The notes: generated by a model from the letters alone, not told the origin. A stretch of 64,000 nucleotides of DNA from Notamacropus eugenii (GCF_028372415.1 NC_092878.1:137014750-137078749); one strand, 5' to 3'; counted from the stretch's first letter, positions 1 to 42,947 are shown. A program made the numbers and translations.

Positions 1-2030
1 TGGTTGAAATGAACAACGAAGCATTTATCTTATTGTTTTTCTTTAAATGTTAATTAAGGAATTTGATTATTTTTCCTTAAATGTTAAGGGTGTAATGTTT
101 ATATTCCTGCAAGCCAGGTATATTATATTTTACTTCTCCCCCAGGGTTCTCTGGCATCTTTAAGGGGGTTGGACGTGTCCAGGCTCTTAGCAAATAGCTC
201 TAGCCCTCCACAGATGATGTTTCCCCATCATCCTTCTTAACCACTAACAGTTGGATTAGTTTTCACTAAGCAGTCTTTACTTTAAAGGAAATAATATAAA
301 TATAATATTTATTGTACAATATAAATATGTATTTATTATATGATATAAATATATAATATAAGTATATTTAGTATATAAATGTATAATATTTATTATACAA
401 TACAAATATAATAGAAATATATTTATGCATAAATAAAAATATATGTAATATATTATAATGTATAAATTTGAAATATATAATAATAAAATTATATATATGT
501 ATATATATATATACATATATGCTATAAATAAGCACATAGCTTAGTGTCATTATGGTAGAGTTCAGTCCCAGTTCCAAGTCTAAAACTCCACCACAGGCTT
601 GAGCCCCAGGCACACTGGCTTCACCAGACTTCCTTGCCAGGCTGGCCAACTGCTCCATCCCTCCTGGAATCCTGGCTTCGAGGTCTCCATGGTTTGAACT
701 CCCAGATCTGGTCACTGCTGACACCTAAATCTGGTGATTTCAATAAAACATGACAGAAACAAACACCTTCGAGGCCATTTCTTGGAGCTGGGGCAAAAGG
801 GGTGGGGAGAAGTATCCTCCTCTGCTGATTTAGTGCATGATACCCATGTTGTGGGTTAACTATGGTCTTTTAACACAGTAGGAGGGAGCATGCAGAAAGA
901 GAGAGACTGGCTTAGTCTGACCAGTCTTAAAGCTGCAACCTATTTCATCTACATAGTTAGTCAAAGGAGACTTCTCCCACCTGTGTGGTAGGGGAAACTG
1001 TATCAGACTATCTCCAAGTTAGGAAATCTGGGTATGAGTAGGGTGCACGGTGGGACCCATTGCAGAAATAGAAAAAGATCAGATACGCTATCACTTTAGA
1101 ACATTATCATTTTTTTTATAAAAAAGAAGCAATTATGAAAAGTAGCAAAGAATTCTCTAAAGTTCTACACCAGTTTTCCCAGAAGCCACTGAGATTGGTA
1201 TAGAACATAAATGTCAGACATAGACTGGTTTCTGTCCTAGTGATATGCATTGAGTTATTTCTAGCTATCCCTTATGGTTCCTGAAGAAGAGCTTCTTAAA
1301 AAGCACCTATCATTTCTGAGAGAATAAATATAAATACATGATATAAATAAAAATATATTAACAAATCAGTATAAAAACAAACTAACTCATCGTTTATCTG
1401 ACAAAATAAATACTTTTTGATATGTACCTGTTTCTCAAAAGAACAAGGAACCAAACATTGAAATGTTACCCGGAATATATTTGTTCGAATTAGAATCAAA
1501 TCTTTTGAGATCCCAGCTATACAAAGCACATTAATCAGAGACATACACTAGTGGTCCATGTCATACTGTCAAAGGCATATACTTGGCTTTTTTATAGGAA
1601 ATAGAATTTTATTCAGGTGCTGGACAGGTCCTGAATCATATTCTGAGTCTCCATTTCCATTTGTATCACAGCTCCTTTAAACTGGATTATTCCATCGGGA
1701 CAAAAAGTTTTGTGGATATGTTAGTCAAACAGTGATATTTTGCAGATAACTTTGAATGTAGCATAACCCCTTGCTGTGGATCCTGAAGAGTCAAAGAAAT
1801 TGAGAAGATATAAATAAAAGAGGCTAAAAGAACACACGACTCACAACATAGATAACCAGGATGCAAAGAGATCCCAAGTTGCAAGGTATATATTTTCTTT
1901 CTTTCTTTTTTTAAAATCTGTTTCAGTAATATATTCTGCTCAACAGTAATTCAGTAATACATTCTGCTTGATAGGAAACTGGGGGAAATATTTGTTCAAA
2001 TTTCCCTAATTAAAATCTCATTTTAAGACA
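1..2030. other. Left flank, no gene seen
   Basis: Open frames here are short and show no family signature. Apart from the AT-rich tract at 290-535 I recognise nothing specific; 540-740 is comparatively GC-rich unique sequence. Confidence 0.5.
290..535. repeat. AT-rich low-complexity tract (TATA/ATAATA)
   Basis: About 245 bp of nearly pure A and T with irregular ATATAA and TATTTAT motifs, including a run of alternating TA at 492-520. Confidence 0.85.
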
Positions 2031-2039
2031 TAGAAGAAA

Positions 2040-2875
2040 TTGAGTAAAATTTATAAGAACAAAAGCCATTTTCCAGCTGATAAATGGCTAAAGATTATGA
2101 ATAGAAAGTTTTCAAAGGAAGAAATCTAAGCTATCAACAACCATAAGAAATCCTGTAAATCCCTAGCAATTAGAGAAATGTAAATGAAAACAGCTCTGAG
2201 TTACTATCAAATCCATCAAATTGGTTAAACTGACAAAAACAGAAAATGACAAATATTGAAGGGGTTATGGGAAAACAGGTACTTAAATGTATTGTTGGTG
2301 GAGCTATGAACTCCATTATGGAAAGTAATTTGTAACCATGACCAAAAAGCTATTAAACCATAGATAACCATAGCAATCATTACTAGGTTTATATCCCAAA
2401 AAAGAGCAAAGAAAGAGGAAATGGCCCCCATGTACAAGGACATTTATAGCAGCTCTTTTCGTGGTGGCAAAAAATTGGAAAGTGAGAGGATGTCAAGCAA
2501 TTGGGGAGTGGCTAAACAAGTTATCATATGTAAATATGATAGATTATTATTATGCCATAAGAAATGATGAAGGGAATGGTTTCAGAAAAACCGGAGGTTC
2601 GTATGAACCGATGAAGAGTGAAGTAAGCAGAATCAGAACAACTTACACAATTTCAATAATTCTTCCTTCCTTCCTTCCTTCCTTCCTTCCTTCCTTCCTT
2701 CCTTCCTTCCTTCCTTCCTTCCTTCCTTCCTTCTCTCTTGTGAGAATTTATTTTGTTCCACTATACATATTTGTAATAGATTTTATTTTCTCACCTTCTC
2801 AATGGATGGAGAAGGAGTAGAGCAGGGGGAATTCAGAACCAAAAACAACAAAAAAATAAAATTAAAAATACATTC
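2040..2875 (+). mobile_element. L1 LINE 3'-end fragment, 5'-truncated
   Basis: Plus strand matches the recurring 3' terminal segment of marsupial L1 copies: 'attagagaaatgtaaatgaa', 'atttatagcagctcttttcg', 'gcaattggggagtggctaaa', then a terminal stretch ending in an A-rich tail near 2850-2875. A (TTCC)n microsatellite at 2661-2733 interrupts it. No functional reading frame. Confidence 0.75.
2661..2733. repeat. (TTCC)n microsatellite
   Basis: About 18 near-perfect TTCC units inside the L1 fragment. Confidence 0.97.
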
Positions 2876-2879
2876 TGCT

Positions 2880-3645
2880 TGACCAGAAGTTGATCCATTT
2901 TTGTAATGTTAGTAGCTATCAGTCTCTCAACATCTTTTATAAGGTGCTTTGACTGTCAGTGTGTTAAGACACTGCCCTCAGGTTCTGATCAAATATCTTT
3001 GTATCAGCATTAAAGATGTAACCAATAGACATTAAAACCACACAATTATATATGAATGCAAATCATCCTATGCCTCTACTGATGTAGAGGTCATTGAGGT
3101 GATTTTGAGAGCACTGAATATGCAGAATTGCATGTCTACTTTATACCAAATTTTAACTAAAGAAAAACTGATATACATTTTTTTCTTCATAGATATGAAA
3201 AAGGAAGGGAAAAGACAAAGTTGGGAGAACACCCAGATGCTGCTCATAGGGCAGCAGTGGAACTTGGCTGCTTTGGTCTTGGCACCAGCAATTCTTACAT
3301 CCATGGCAGAAATCTGCTTTTTGCCAAATTAAACCATCTTCCTGGCAATCAGGACCCTAAGGGAGGGACCCTCCACCTCTCCAGCAGCAAGTGGCTTTTC
3401 AGGTCACTGCAATAACACAGCAGTGTTATTATGAGAGGGACTTTCAAAGCCTTTATAAATATATTTCATTAGAAGTTCTCCACCAGAATACCATACTCAC
3501 TCAGTTGGGTGTAGAAATTGATCTTATCATAGGAAAGTAGAAGGGGAGGAGGATAAGAGAAGGGGTTGTGGGCTGATAGAAGGGAGGGCATTTTGGGGGA
3601 AGTAAAAGTCAAAAGCAAAACATTTTTGTGAATGGATAGGATAAA
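2880..3645. other. Intergenic, no gene recognised
   Basis: Unique-looking sequence. Short open frames at 3099-3415 show no homology I can name. Confidence 0.4.
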
Positions 3646-3646
3646 A

Positions 3647-3779
<133 letters not shown>

Positions 3780-3989
3780 TAACAGGAACTCTGACCAAGT
3801 CACTTAACCCTGTTTGCCTCAGTCCCCCATCTGTAGAAATCTCTGATAAAGGTTTGATAACCAAGATATAAAAAGAAATGATATAAATATTTAAGAGTCA
3901 TTCTAGACATTTTCCAGCTTAAGAAATATGTTATCTACAACCATATCAAACACAACAAATCACTAATAACAAGTAAAAAACAAACTAAA

Positions 3990-4118
3990 ACAATTCTGTA
4001 AAATGAGCTAGAGAAGGAAATGGCAAACCACTTCAGTATCTCTGCCAAGAGAAAAATCCCCCAAATCGGGTCACAAAGAGTCTGACACAATTGAAATGAC
4101 TCAACATCAACAAAAATT
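3990..4118 (+). repeat. Marsupial tRNA-type SINE, 3' portion
   Basis: Carries the usual tail 'gagaaggaaatggcaaacca ... gggtcacaaagagtctgaca ... gaaatgactcaacatcaac'. A related piece of the 5' side ('cacttaaccctgtttgcctc') lies at 3799-3832, suggesting the SINE was split by an insertion. Confidence 0.75.
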
Positions 4119-4439
4119 TCCAATATCATTCTTATGAAAGAAAACTTGAGGATTAGGCAGACATTCAATAGAAAATTAATCTCCAGGGTAGATGATCAAG
4201 GCAACCAAATACTTTTCATTTATAATAGGTAAACTTTATCAGATTTTTGAGGTTTGAATACACAAAATGATATCACAAAGTTGTACGCTAATTAACCTAG
4301 AAATCTGGAAGTAGATTAAAAAAATTCTCACATCTTAGATGAAATGCATTTGCAAAGGCCAAAGTGGAACAGGGAAAAGAGATCTTTTTTAAAAATTAAG
4401 GAGACACAGGCATATTTGTAGGCAGATGGTAAGGAGTCA

Positions 4440-5010
4440 GTGGGAAAGGAAAGAGTGAACGGGTTGGAGGTGGGTTGGGATAACTCATGGGGTCAGGTAC
4501 TAGTGGAGGTGGTAGGAAATAGGATCAAGTCTGCATTTTGAAGGTTTAGCCTTAGGGAGAAGCAAGGATAGATTTCTCTTCTGTGACCAGAGAGCAAAAG
4601 AAAAGCACATGATAAGAGAAGGGCGAAAAAGTAGCATGGTCCTGGATGTTATAAGCTTTCAATTCCAGGCCAAAAAGTCTGAATTTGACGTGGTGGACAA
4701 TAGGGTGCCACAGAGGGTTTTTGAGCAGAAGAGTGATGTGAACAGATGCCTGAATGAGGAAGACTTGTGGGGCAAAGTCATAAAGTATGGATTAGATAAG
4801 GAAAGAGTTATTATAGCCCAAGCAGGGAGCAGTGATGGCCTTTGCTAGGGCAGTGACTGTGGGAATAGAGAGGAAATGACTGATGAAAAAGGTATTTCAG
4901 GTGACAATGTGGTTATTGATTAGATGTGTGGGGTAAGGTCGGGGGGAGAGTCAAAGACAATCATAGGATTTCATACTAGGAGATAAGTGAATGATCACTA
5001 CTGAGACCTC
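4440..5010 (-). mobile_element. L2/CR1-type LINE relic, antisense
   Basis: Reverse-oriented version of the conserved 3' ORF region of an abundant old LINE ('gtttttgagcagaagagtga', 'gattagatgtgtggggtaag'). The longest open frame (4609-4848, plus strand) is antisense to it and is not a gene. Confidence 0.6.
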
Positions 5011-6095
5011 CGTGGGGATAAAAATTGTCCAACTCCCAATAAAAGAGACTGAGGAAGAGTTCTTATAAAGAGTTCTTATAAAGCCAATCAAGGCAGCATA
5101 CGTGAGGACCACAGCATAATGAACTCTTCATTTATTCAGCGATAAACTAAACATTGTTCAATAAAGTAAAGAATAACATTCATAGCAACATCCTTAAGCA
5201 AAACATATCATCTAATACATACATGCATCTCATAACACTCAGTATGTCATATGGCACATAGCATATATCATTGCATCCCCAAAGTCAGGGGATCCCAGAC
5301 TAGGGTCTTCCCTAGCACAATACATCCTTAAGGGGTAGCAGAAAATACTACACTATCCATCCCTAGGTCACAGTAAGAACAATCTCCTTAATCAGTACAC
5401 AGTGTTCAAGTAAAGTCCTCTCTCATTTTGACTTGAGGCTGACTTCCAAACCCCACAGCTCCTCTTCCTTGGGCCAACCACTCCTAGTTCTTGCCTGGGT
5501 TCACATGCAGGCAGCTCTCTGCTCCTGCTCCTTGTCTCAGCTCACAGGAACTCTTCCACTCCAGACTCTTCCTGTTTCTGCTTAACAGCAGGCTCCAGGG
5601 ACTCCTGCCCACAACTTCTGCTTTTAGGAAAACAAAGCTTAACAAGGCTATAACACTACACATATTACCAGCGCCATCATCTCCATTCAGAAAGACAGGA
5701 CTCCTATCTCAGAAATCAACACAGATCAACAGACAGGGCTCCTATCTGAGAAATTAACACAGACCAACAGACAGGACTTTTGTCTGAGGAATTAACACAG
5801 ATCAACAGACAGAGCACTGACAACACAAACATTTTTTCCATTAGACCTCTCTACAAACAAGTTCCCCTAGTCCACTCACAGTCACTTCTCTCTGTTATGT
5901 TTCTCTCTTTGCTTCTCTCAGTTCTGCTTCTCTCTCCAAGCAACACTATATATAATATATATACATACATATATATGTATGTATGTATGTATATTATTTC
6001 CAATAAAAGAGTCTTGATTGATTCAATCAAAGGTAAGAGTCAAAGTCTGTGAAGGAGTTTTTTGAACTCTTCCCGGAAGGAATTAAATAACACAC
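5011..6095. other. Unclassified repeat-like block with minisatellite
   Basis: Not coding. It has features seen in LTRs (a TATATATAA stretch at 5946-5960, AATAAAAGAG at 6003-6012) but no clear paired ends, so I leave it unclassified. It may be an old LTR-derived fossil. A TATG-rich tract lies at 5948-5996. Confidence 0.3.
5694..5816. repeat. 38-bp minisatellite, about 3.2 copies
   Basis: Units at 5694-5731, 5732-5769 and 5770-5807 plus a partial fourth. Each starts GACAGG and ends in ACACAGAYCAACA, with a few differences between units. Confidence 0.9.
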
Positions 6096-6096
6096 A

Positions 6097-6139
<43 letters not shown>
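6092..6139. repeat. (CA)4 abutting (TG)n microsatellite
   Basis: CACACACA at 6092-6099 is followed at once by about 19 TG units, an inverted arrangement able to fold. Confidence 0.95.
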
Positions 6140-6145
<6 letters not shown>

Positions 6146-6199
6146 ATGTGTATGTATTTACTGTATCCAGGCCTTTGGCTGCACACAGATCACAGATGA

Positions 6200-7135
6200 T
6201 TCAGGCTATGAGCTACCTTAAGCTGCTCAATTATCTTAGAAGTTGGAGGAAGGAAAAAGTGGTGATATCTTATTCCTTCTTGCCAACCTGGTACCAAAGC
6301 AGTCAGATCTATAAACGTTGTGTACAGACCTCTGTCCTGCTCCAACATTTCTCTTGGAGTTGTTGGGCAGCAAACACCATATCAATTGTTCCTTGGCCCT
6401 TTCTGAAGCCACACTGGCTCTCAGGTAGATGATCATCTTCTAGGTGAAGGATCACTCTATTAAGGAGGACTCTGTCAAGAATCTTGCCAACAATAATGGA
6501 GAGACTCCCAATGATTTTCACAGGAAAATCTATTTCTTTTACCTTTACAGATGTGGACTTCCATTTGAATTGTCTTAGGAAGATTTTGAAGATCGCCTGG
6601 CAGGATAAGGTACCAGATACTGAGGTCCTTACTGGAACTAAAATGCCAAGCATTCAAACTATGTTTCAGAGTGCACAACTCCAATGGGCTGGTCATGTTG
6701 TTCGAATGCAAAACATACACTTGCCAAAAAGACTGTTTTTTGGAGAACTCACACAGGGCAAGTGTTCACATGGTGGTCAGAAGAAACAGTGCAAGGACAC
6801 TCTCAAGGTCTCTCTCAGGAACTTTGGAATTGATTGTGTGACATAAGAGACACTGGCACAGGGCTGCTCAGTATGGCATCCCCACATCAGAGGAGTTGCT
6901 GTGCTCTATGAGTAAAGCAGAACTGAAACAGCTCAAAGGAAATGCAGGATTTGCAAATTTAGAGTATCCACCCCAAATATTCATGCAGAATATTTGTGCA
7001 CAATCTGTGGTAGAGTATTCCAAGCTTATATTGGTCTGATCAGCCACAGCTGAACACATTGGAACTTGACTTTAGCATAGGGATGCCATTTTCATCCTCT
7101 TCAAGAATGAAGGATGGCAACCAACCAGTCAACCA
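6200..7135. mobile_element. Non-LTR LINE relic with inverted 5' half (twin-priming structure)
   Basis: Minus strand 6550-6300 encodes an early reverse-transcriptase stretch (ESQCGFRKGQGTIDMVFAAQ). Plus strand 6555-6846 encodes the C-terminal part of the same kind of ORF (RKILKIAWQDKVPDTEVL, QLQWAGHVVRM, GGQKKQCKDTLK), and 6850-7135 is its 3' end. Head inverted, tail sense, junction near 6545-6560: the standard outcome of twin priming. Clade not assigned with confidence. Reading frames are short and degenerate. Confidence 0.75.
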
Positions 7136-7440
7136 AGGCAGCCATATGTAGTTCATATTATAAGCCTAGAAATCAAAGTTTCACTAGTACGTCTTGGTCT
7201 GTGCCTGAGAAAGGCAGCCCACGCCAACACTGACCACTCTATGTGTCTGGAGCTTAAGCTTATGGGTTTATTGCTGGAGAAAGAGGCTCCAAACAATCTG
7301 AACTAGAAAATAGTCTACTGATATCATCCTGTAGATGGAGATTTGCCCAAGGTCAATGTTAGAGCAGTCCTTCTGAGTTCTGTGGAATCCTGGTCCAATG
7401 AGGGGGCAAGTGATAGGCTCAGTTCAGAAGCTGAGATAAG
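7136..7440. other. Intergenic, nothing recognised
   Basis: Short unique stretch between the LINE relic and the compound microsatellite. Confidence 0.4.
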
Positions 7441-7446
7441 GAAGGG

Positions 7447-7448
<2 letters not shown>

Positions 7449-7543
<95 letters not shown>

Positions 7544-7566
7544 AGACAGAGACAGAGACAGAGAGA
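7449..7566. repeat. Compound (TG)n-(AG)n microsatellite
   Basis: About 16 TG units (7449-7480) run into about 27 AG units (to 7538) and then imperfect GACAGA repeats. Confidence 0.97.
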
Positions 7567-8062
7567 AAGAGAGAGCATGCATACTTATCTACCTGTACCT
7601 CTGGTATCTTTACGTATCAGGGTATTTATTGGAAGAAGTGCATCCGTGTGGTGCTTTCTGAGCAGTGAGAATTCTGGAGAGGACTGACAATTAATTAAAT
7701 GAACTTTCCCTTTCTATCCTACTTTAGGCTCCTGCCACCCTTGCTTATCTAGTTCTAAGATTCATTCAATTAAGTGCTTATTTTACCATATACTTGGTCA
7801 CCTTTCAGCTTTTCAGTAACCTCTGCCTTAAACAGCAATTTAGACTTTATAAAAGCATAATAAGAATTTGTACTAAGAACTTAGAAGAGTATAATAACTT
7901 TTTTCTTGGGAAAGAAAAAAATGTGAGCTACGGAGCAGAGTGTAACCATTTGATTTTTTCCCCTACCTATGTGGGGCTCCTGATTCAGGGTAAATAACAA
8001 CGACAGAAAATTCCTATACTTTCAAACTTTCCAACTCTTGTCAGAAGGTGGGGAGCCAGCCT

Positions 8063-8063
<1 letters not shown>

Positions 8064-8128
<65 letters not shown>
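8064..8128. repeat. (TG)n microsatellite at the duplication edge
   Basis: About 32 TG units ending where homology with 44996 begins. Confidence 0.97.
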
Positions 8129-8132
<4 letters not shown>

Positions 8133-8879
8133 TGTTGATACCCATATATTCAGTATCATTTTCACACCAAGTTTCTCATTTGGCTCCACAGACTGCAGCA
8201 ATGATAATCACCATCCCTCTGTCTCCTCACATTCGTTCATTCATCAGCTTGACTGAACAGCAAGCTGCTTACCCTACTGTGATGGCTATTGCTCATGTCA
8301 GGGTCCAGTTCATATCTGATCAGCAATACAGATACAGGATGGGATTATCTGTCTTCCTGTTCTAGCTCTATGGAAAAGCTCATGTGCCTGGTGACAGGAT
8401 TTCCCCTCCTTTGTGTCTTTCAGTCTCTGATATTGGCCTGGAAAATCTATACATCCAGCAGTGACTTGTGTTGTCCTATTCCATGTATCCCTTAGAGTGA
8501 CACTTTCAGGACTCATGGACTTTTTGTTTCAGAGTCTTCTAAGAGGTCGGATCCCTCAGACATTGGACTTGTACATATACCTAAGGGTTTGTGTGTGTTC
8601 TCTGTGTGTTTATGTCCTTACATATGTAGCAGCAAGAATATATGCTATGTAGTTTACATATGTATGAATGCTTAAAGATTTCACTTATAGGAGTCTATCA
8701 AGTTGTGGTTTCTGCCCCCAATATTTTTTCAGTGGACTTTGATAATATGTCTTCCCCTTGTGCCTCAGTTTCCCCTGTAGTTGAAGAGATAATTATAAGG
8801 CTGCTCAGAAGACTGGAAAGAGAAGCTGACAAGGCATTGACCAACATGGTGTGCCTTCATCAAAGATGGTGCTGGTCTC

Positions 8880-9105
8880 TGTGAGCAAAGGGGAATTGCA
8901 GTAGGTCAAAAAAAAGTGAGATGTGTAAAGTTAGAGACATTTCCACTCCAAATGTTTATATGGAGTATTTGTGCCTGATCTATAGCAGAGCATTCTGACT
9001 ACATACTGGTCTGATCAGCCATAGCCACACATTGTACCTTGACTCCAACATAGTGATGTCATTTTGGTCCTCTTGGAGAATGAAGGACAACAACCAGCCA
9101 ACTGA
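8880..9105 (+). mobile_element. LINE 3' end, same family as 6850-7135
   Basis: 'tattctgact...actggtctgatcagccatag' and 'cttggagaatgaaggacaac' parallel the 3' end of the LINE relic at 6950-7110. Truncated to the last ~225 bp. Duplicated at 45745-45965. Confidence 0.7.
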
Positions 9106-9754
9106 CCAATATGTATTTGAAAGATCAGTAATACAGTTTAGCAGGAGAAGAACAATGGTCCTGCTATCTGTGTTTTGTATGTTGTGTTGTGTATCCCCCC
9201 TCACTGACACAGAAGAGAAAAGAAGATAATATTACTTATTCCCTCTTCCTAGATATTCTCCTTTCCTTTGACTTCCATGACATGGCTCACCGTAACTTTA
9301 TCTCTCCCTGTATGACTGTTCCTTCTCAATCTCCTTTGATGGATCATTTTATTCCTCTCGTCCACTAAATGTGAATGTCCCTTGAAATTCTGTCATTGGC
9401 CATCTTTTATTCTCTTTCTGTAGTCTTCCTTTTGGTGATCTTGACTTAATTGGGTCCCATGGTATCATTTCCAAACAAATTACTCAAAATCTACATATCC
9501 AGCCCTAATCTGCCCATTGGATACTTCCAAATGGGTGGCCTGTAGGAAGTGGTGTGCTGGAACCAGCTCATGCTGGCTTTTGAGAGCTGATAGTTAAATT
9601 TTCAGTATGAGCTTTTATTACTTGGAAAGTTGAAAATGCTGCAAATCAAGACTTTACTTATTGTTTTGCTGATTGTCATCTTAAGAGAGTGATGAAGAAA
9701 ATGGTAATAATGCATATTAAATTTAAGCATGTCATGCATGCATTTCCCCCTTCC

Positions 9755-10680
9755 CTACCATTAGATTGTAAACTCTTTAAGAACAGGGACTATGTCATTT
9801 CATCTTTGTGTTCCCAGCACTCAGGGCACCTAATCAATCAAAGCATTACTTTTCGAGTCTTACCTGAGAGACTGAGAACAGAAACATTCCAAGGTCATAT
9901 TACCTACATCTACAAATGAAGTTCTTAGAGGAGAAAGCATTAAAAGATACTTAGTCCTAAATAGATCAGCACTGGTTTTAACACACAATAGGTGCTTTTG
10001 CTGTTCACTCATTTCAGTCATCTTTGTGACCCTTTTTGGGTTTTTTTTGGCAAAGGTACTAGAGTGACTTGCCATTTCTTTCTTCAGCTCCTTTTATAGA
10101 TGAGGAACTGAGGTAAACAAGGTCAACTGACTCACTCAGGGTCATATAACTAGTAAGTGTCTGAGGCTAGATTTGAACTCATTAAGATGGGTCTTCTTCC
10201 TGACTTCAGGCACTGCACTCTATTCACTGCACCACCTAGTGCCAAACAGACCAGCACAGTTCTTAGCACACAGTAGTTGTTTCATTAATGCTTATTGAAT
10301 AGAAGAAGATTAGTTGACCAACCTCTATTGAGATCAAGGATAAACACTTTCATGATTTCTTGGAAAATTCAACCTAGTTTTAATTGTCTTTCTCTTTCTT
10401 CCTACTCCTAAACTTACTCTTTATTCTTACTGTGACTTTTAATTCCTCCATCCCTCAGTTTTATCCTAGGATTTCACCTCTATTATGTCTTCACTCTTCT
10501 CCCTTCCCAAACTTGACCTATTGTGAGCTAATTCAATTCTTTTCTGTCCCATACTCTTTTTTTCTCACCCTTTCATTCTGTTGACGATGATGTCTTGACA
10601 ATCCATAACCCTGAATTATTTCTGCCATTTATCTCCTTTCATCTTGTTCATATGTTGCTGAATGGAACTGGAGAGAATGA
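9755..10680 (+). repeat. Intra-unit duplicate block, copy 1
   Basis: Matches 14195-15130 over most of its length (L2-like end, SINE, then pyrimidine-rich sequence through 'gttgctgaatggaactggag'). Diverges at both ends. Confidence 0.85.
9990..10246 (-). repeat. Marsupial CORE-type SINE, antisense
   Basis: Reads, reversed, as CTAGGTGGTGCAGTGAATAG at the head and GAAATGACTGAAATGAGTGA-like at the tail. Contains the conserved core ACTTACTAGTTATATGACCC. Confidence 0.85.
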
Positions 10681-10931
10681 TGAACATTTAAACCTCCATG
10701 TATAGGTATTTCAAACTCAATATGTCCAAAACAAAACCTACTCTATTTTCCTCTAAACTGATTCCTTCTTGAAACTCCATTTATGCTGATGGTAATATCA
10801 TCCTTCTGGTCATCCAGGCCAGAAAGCTTGACTTGGAGTCATTCTTGACTTTTCCCTTCCCCTCAACCCCCACTCCCACAACTTCTAACTTAGTTTATGC
10901 CCTCATAGCCTCTTACCTGAATTAGGGGTAA

Positions 10932-10932
<1 letters not shown>

Positions 10933-10986
<54 letters not shown>
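10933..10986. repeat. (TC)n microsatellite
   Basis: About 26 TC units at the SINE edge; shorter and interrupted in the right copy (47821-47877). Confidence 0.95.
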
Positions 10987-10988
<2 letters not shown>

Positions 10989-11112
10989 ACAGTTGGGTTA
11001 AATGATTTGCCCAGGGTCACACAATTAGTAAGTGTCTCAGACCAAATTTAAATTCAGGTCCTCGTCACTCTAGAACCTGTACTCTATCCACTGTACCACC
11101 TAGTTGTCCCAA
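10987..11112 (-). repeat. CORE-type SINE fragment, antisense
   Basis: Reversed, it shows GGGACAACTAGGTGGTACAG, TTTAAATTTGGTCTGAGACA and TGACCCTGGGCAAATCATTT. Right copy at 47878-48003. Confidence 0.85.
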
Positions 11113-12357
11113 GGAGCTAGTTTCTTAATTTGCTTACTAAATTCCAGTCTTTTTCCCTCTCAATCCATTTTCTGCACATCTACCAAATGGATCTTCCCAA
11201 ACCCAGGTCTGAACATGTCCTCCCACTGCTCTCACCTCCTCTAAATTCTTAAGATCTTTACAATGTGGTTTCTACCTCCATTTCCAATATTGTTTTGTGG
11301 TATACCATCTGTTGTGTCAAACTGACTTGCCAGATGTTCCCCATATGTAACATGCCATTTACTTTGAGTCTTGGCACTTGGTCCTCTATGCCTTGAATAT
11401 ACCTTCCATCTCATAGATTCTCTAATTTCCTTTGTAGAATAGCTCAGGTACAACTTTCTATATAAGACCTTTCCTGTCTCCCCTTTAAACCTCCCCCCCA
11501 ACTGATTAGTATTCTGTTTGAATTTATTTTAGATTTCTTTGGATTTACCTACATTTATATACATCTTGATCACCCCTGGAAGAGTGTAAACTCCTTGAAT
11601 AGCAGGGATTGTTCATTTCTTTTTTTTTGTATCCCTATTGTCCAATGCAATGTCTTACAAATAGTGTTTAATGCATAGTTATCTAATTGAATTATACCAA
11701 GCTGCTTACTATATATGATATTTAATATTGCATGGCTAACTGAACTATTACCATTAAGTATGTCTCATTTTTTATTCATATTTAGTTAATAAGACAATTT
11801 ACTTTTGTCTATAAATAGTAAAGTCCCTTTGGATATACTATGAAGAATACTCCATATTTGTTATATCTTTTCAAGTATTCCCATGTTGCATGGTAACTTG
11901 AGTTCAGTTGAAAAGGAGGATCCTATTTTTTTTTTGGAAAAGAGGAGGCACAAAGGAAAAAAAGAATTATTTTTCACTTAACAAGTTGTATTTTATATAT
12001 TGAAATGTTCTGAATGGATTCACAAACATTTGCTGATGACTTGGGAAAAGGGAGAAAGGGAGAAGAAAAAGGGAGAATGCTGAGAGACAGAAAGCTGCAA
12101 GCATAAGGGTCCATCAGTGAAGATAGGGCAAGGATAACGATGGCTCCCTGCCCTTTGTCTGAAGGTTGGCGGTTGTCTAAGGTACAATACTTAACAGTGA
12201 TCAAACTGAGAAGTATGACCTTCTATCAAGCTCCTATTCAACTTTTGTTATTTCCCTTTACTCTAACATGAATTTGAGACATTCTTTCATATCAATCACT
12301 AATCTGCTCAGCTGCAGGTTTCCATCCGTCAACTTGCTGATTGAATTATTGAAAACT

Positions 12358-12363
12358 TTTATT
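12358..12363 (-). promoter_or_regulatory. Candidate polyadenylation signal AATAAA of gene A
   Basis: AATAAA on the minus strand, 94 nt downstream of the stop codon, kept at the same spacing in gene B (49256-49261). It is the first such hexamer after the stop. Another AATAAA lies near 11770 and could instead be the main signal, giving a longer 3' UTR. Use is inferred only. Confidence 0.4.
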
Positions 12364-12457
12364 GACGTTCTCCCAATTATTGACTCTGTAGAGGTACAAT
12401 CAGAATGCTGGCAAAATGGAAGAAAAAGAGGTTTCCAGATGGGGTGTGTGATTGGTC

Positions 12458-42947
<30,490 letters not shown>

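Larger units (their letters stand above)
10680..11700 (+). mobile_element. L2-type LINE 3' part
   Basis: Plus strand holds the recurrent L2-like 3' sequence ('gaaactccatttatgctgat', 'aaatggatcttcccaaaccc', 'gagtgtaaactccttgaata') ending near 11690. Split by a TC microsatellite and a SINE at 10935-11112. Confidence 0.6.

Noticed and set aside
5690-5820. Direct repeats as a CRISPR array
   Set aside because: The units are contiguous with no spacers, and the setting is a vertebrate genome; it is a minisatellite.
6309-6846. RT-like frames as a working gene
   Set aside because: Two short pieces on opposite strands of one LINE relic; not an intact ORF.
7324-7668. Open frames across the TG/AG compound repeat
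   Set aside because: Same reason: repeat-generated frames with Cys-Val and Arg-Glu runs.
8289-8516. Paired open frames (plus and minus) conserved identically at 45156-45383
   Set aside because: Conservation comes from the segmental duplication; no recognisable domain, and both strands are open in the same place.
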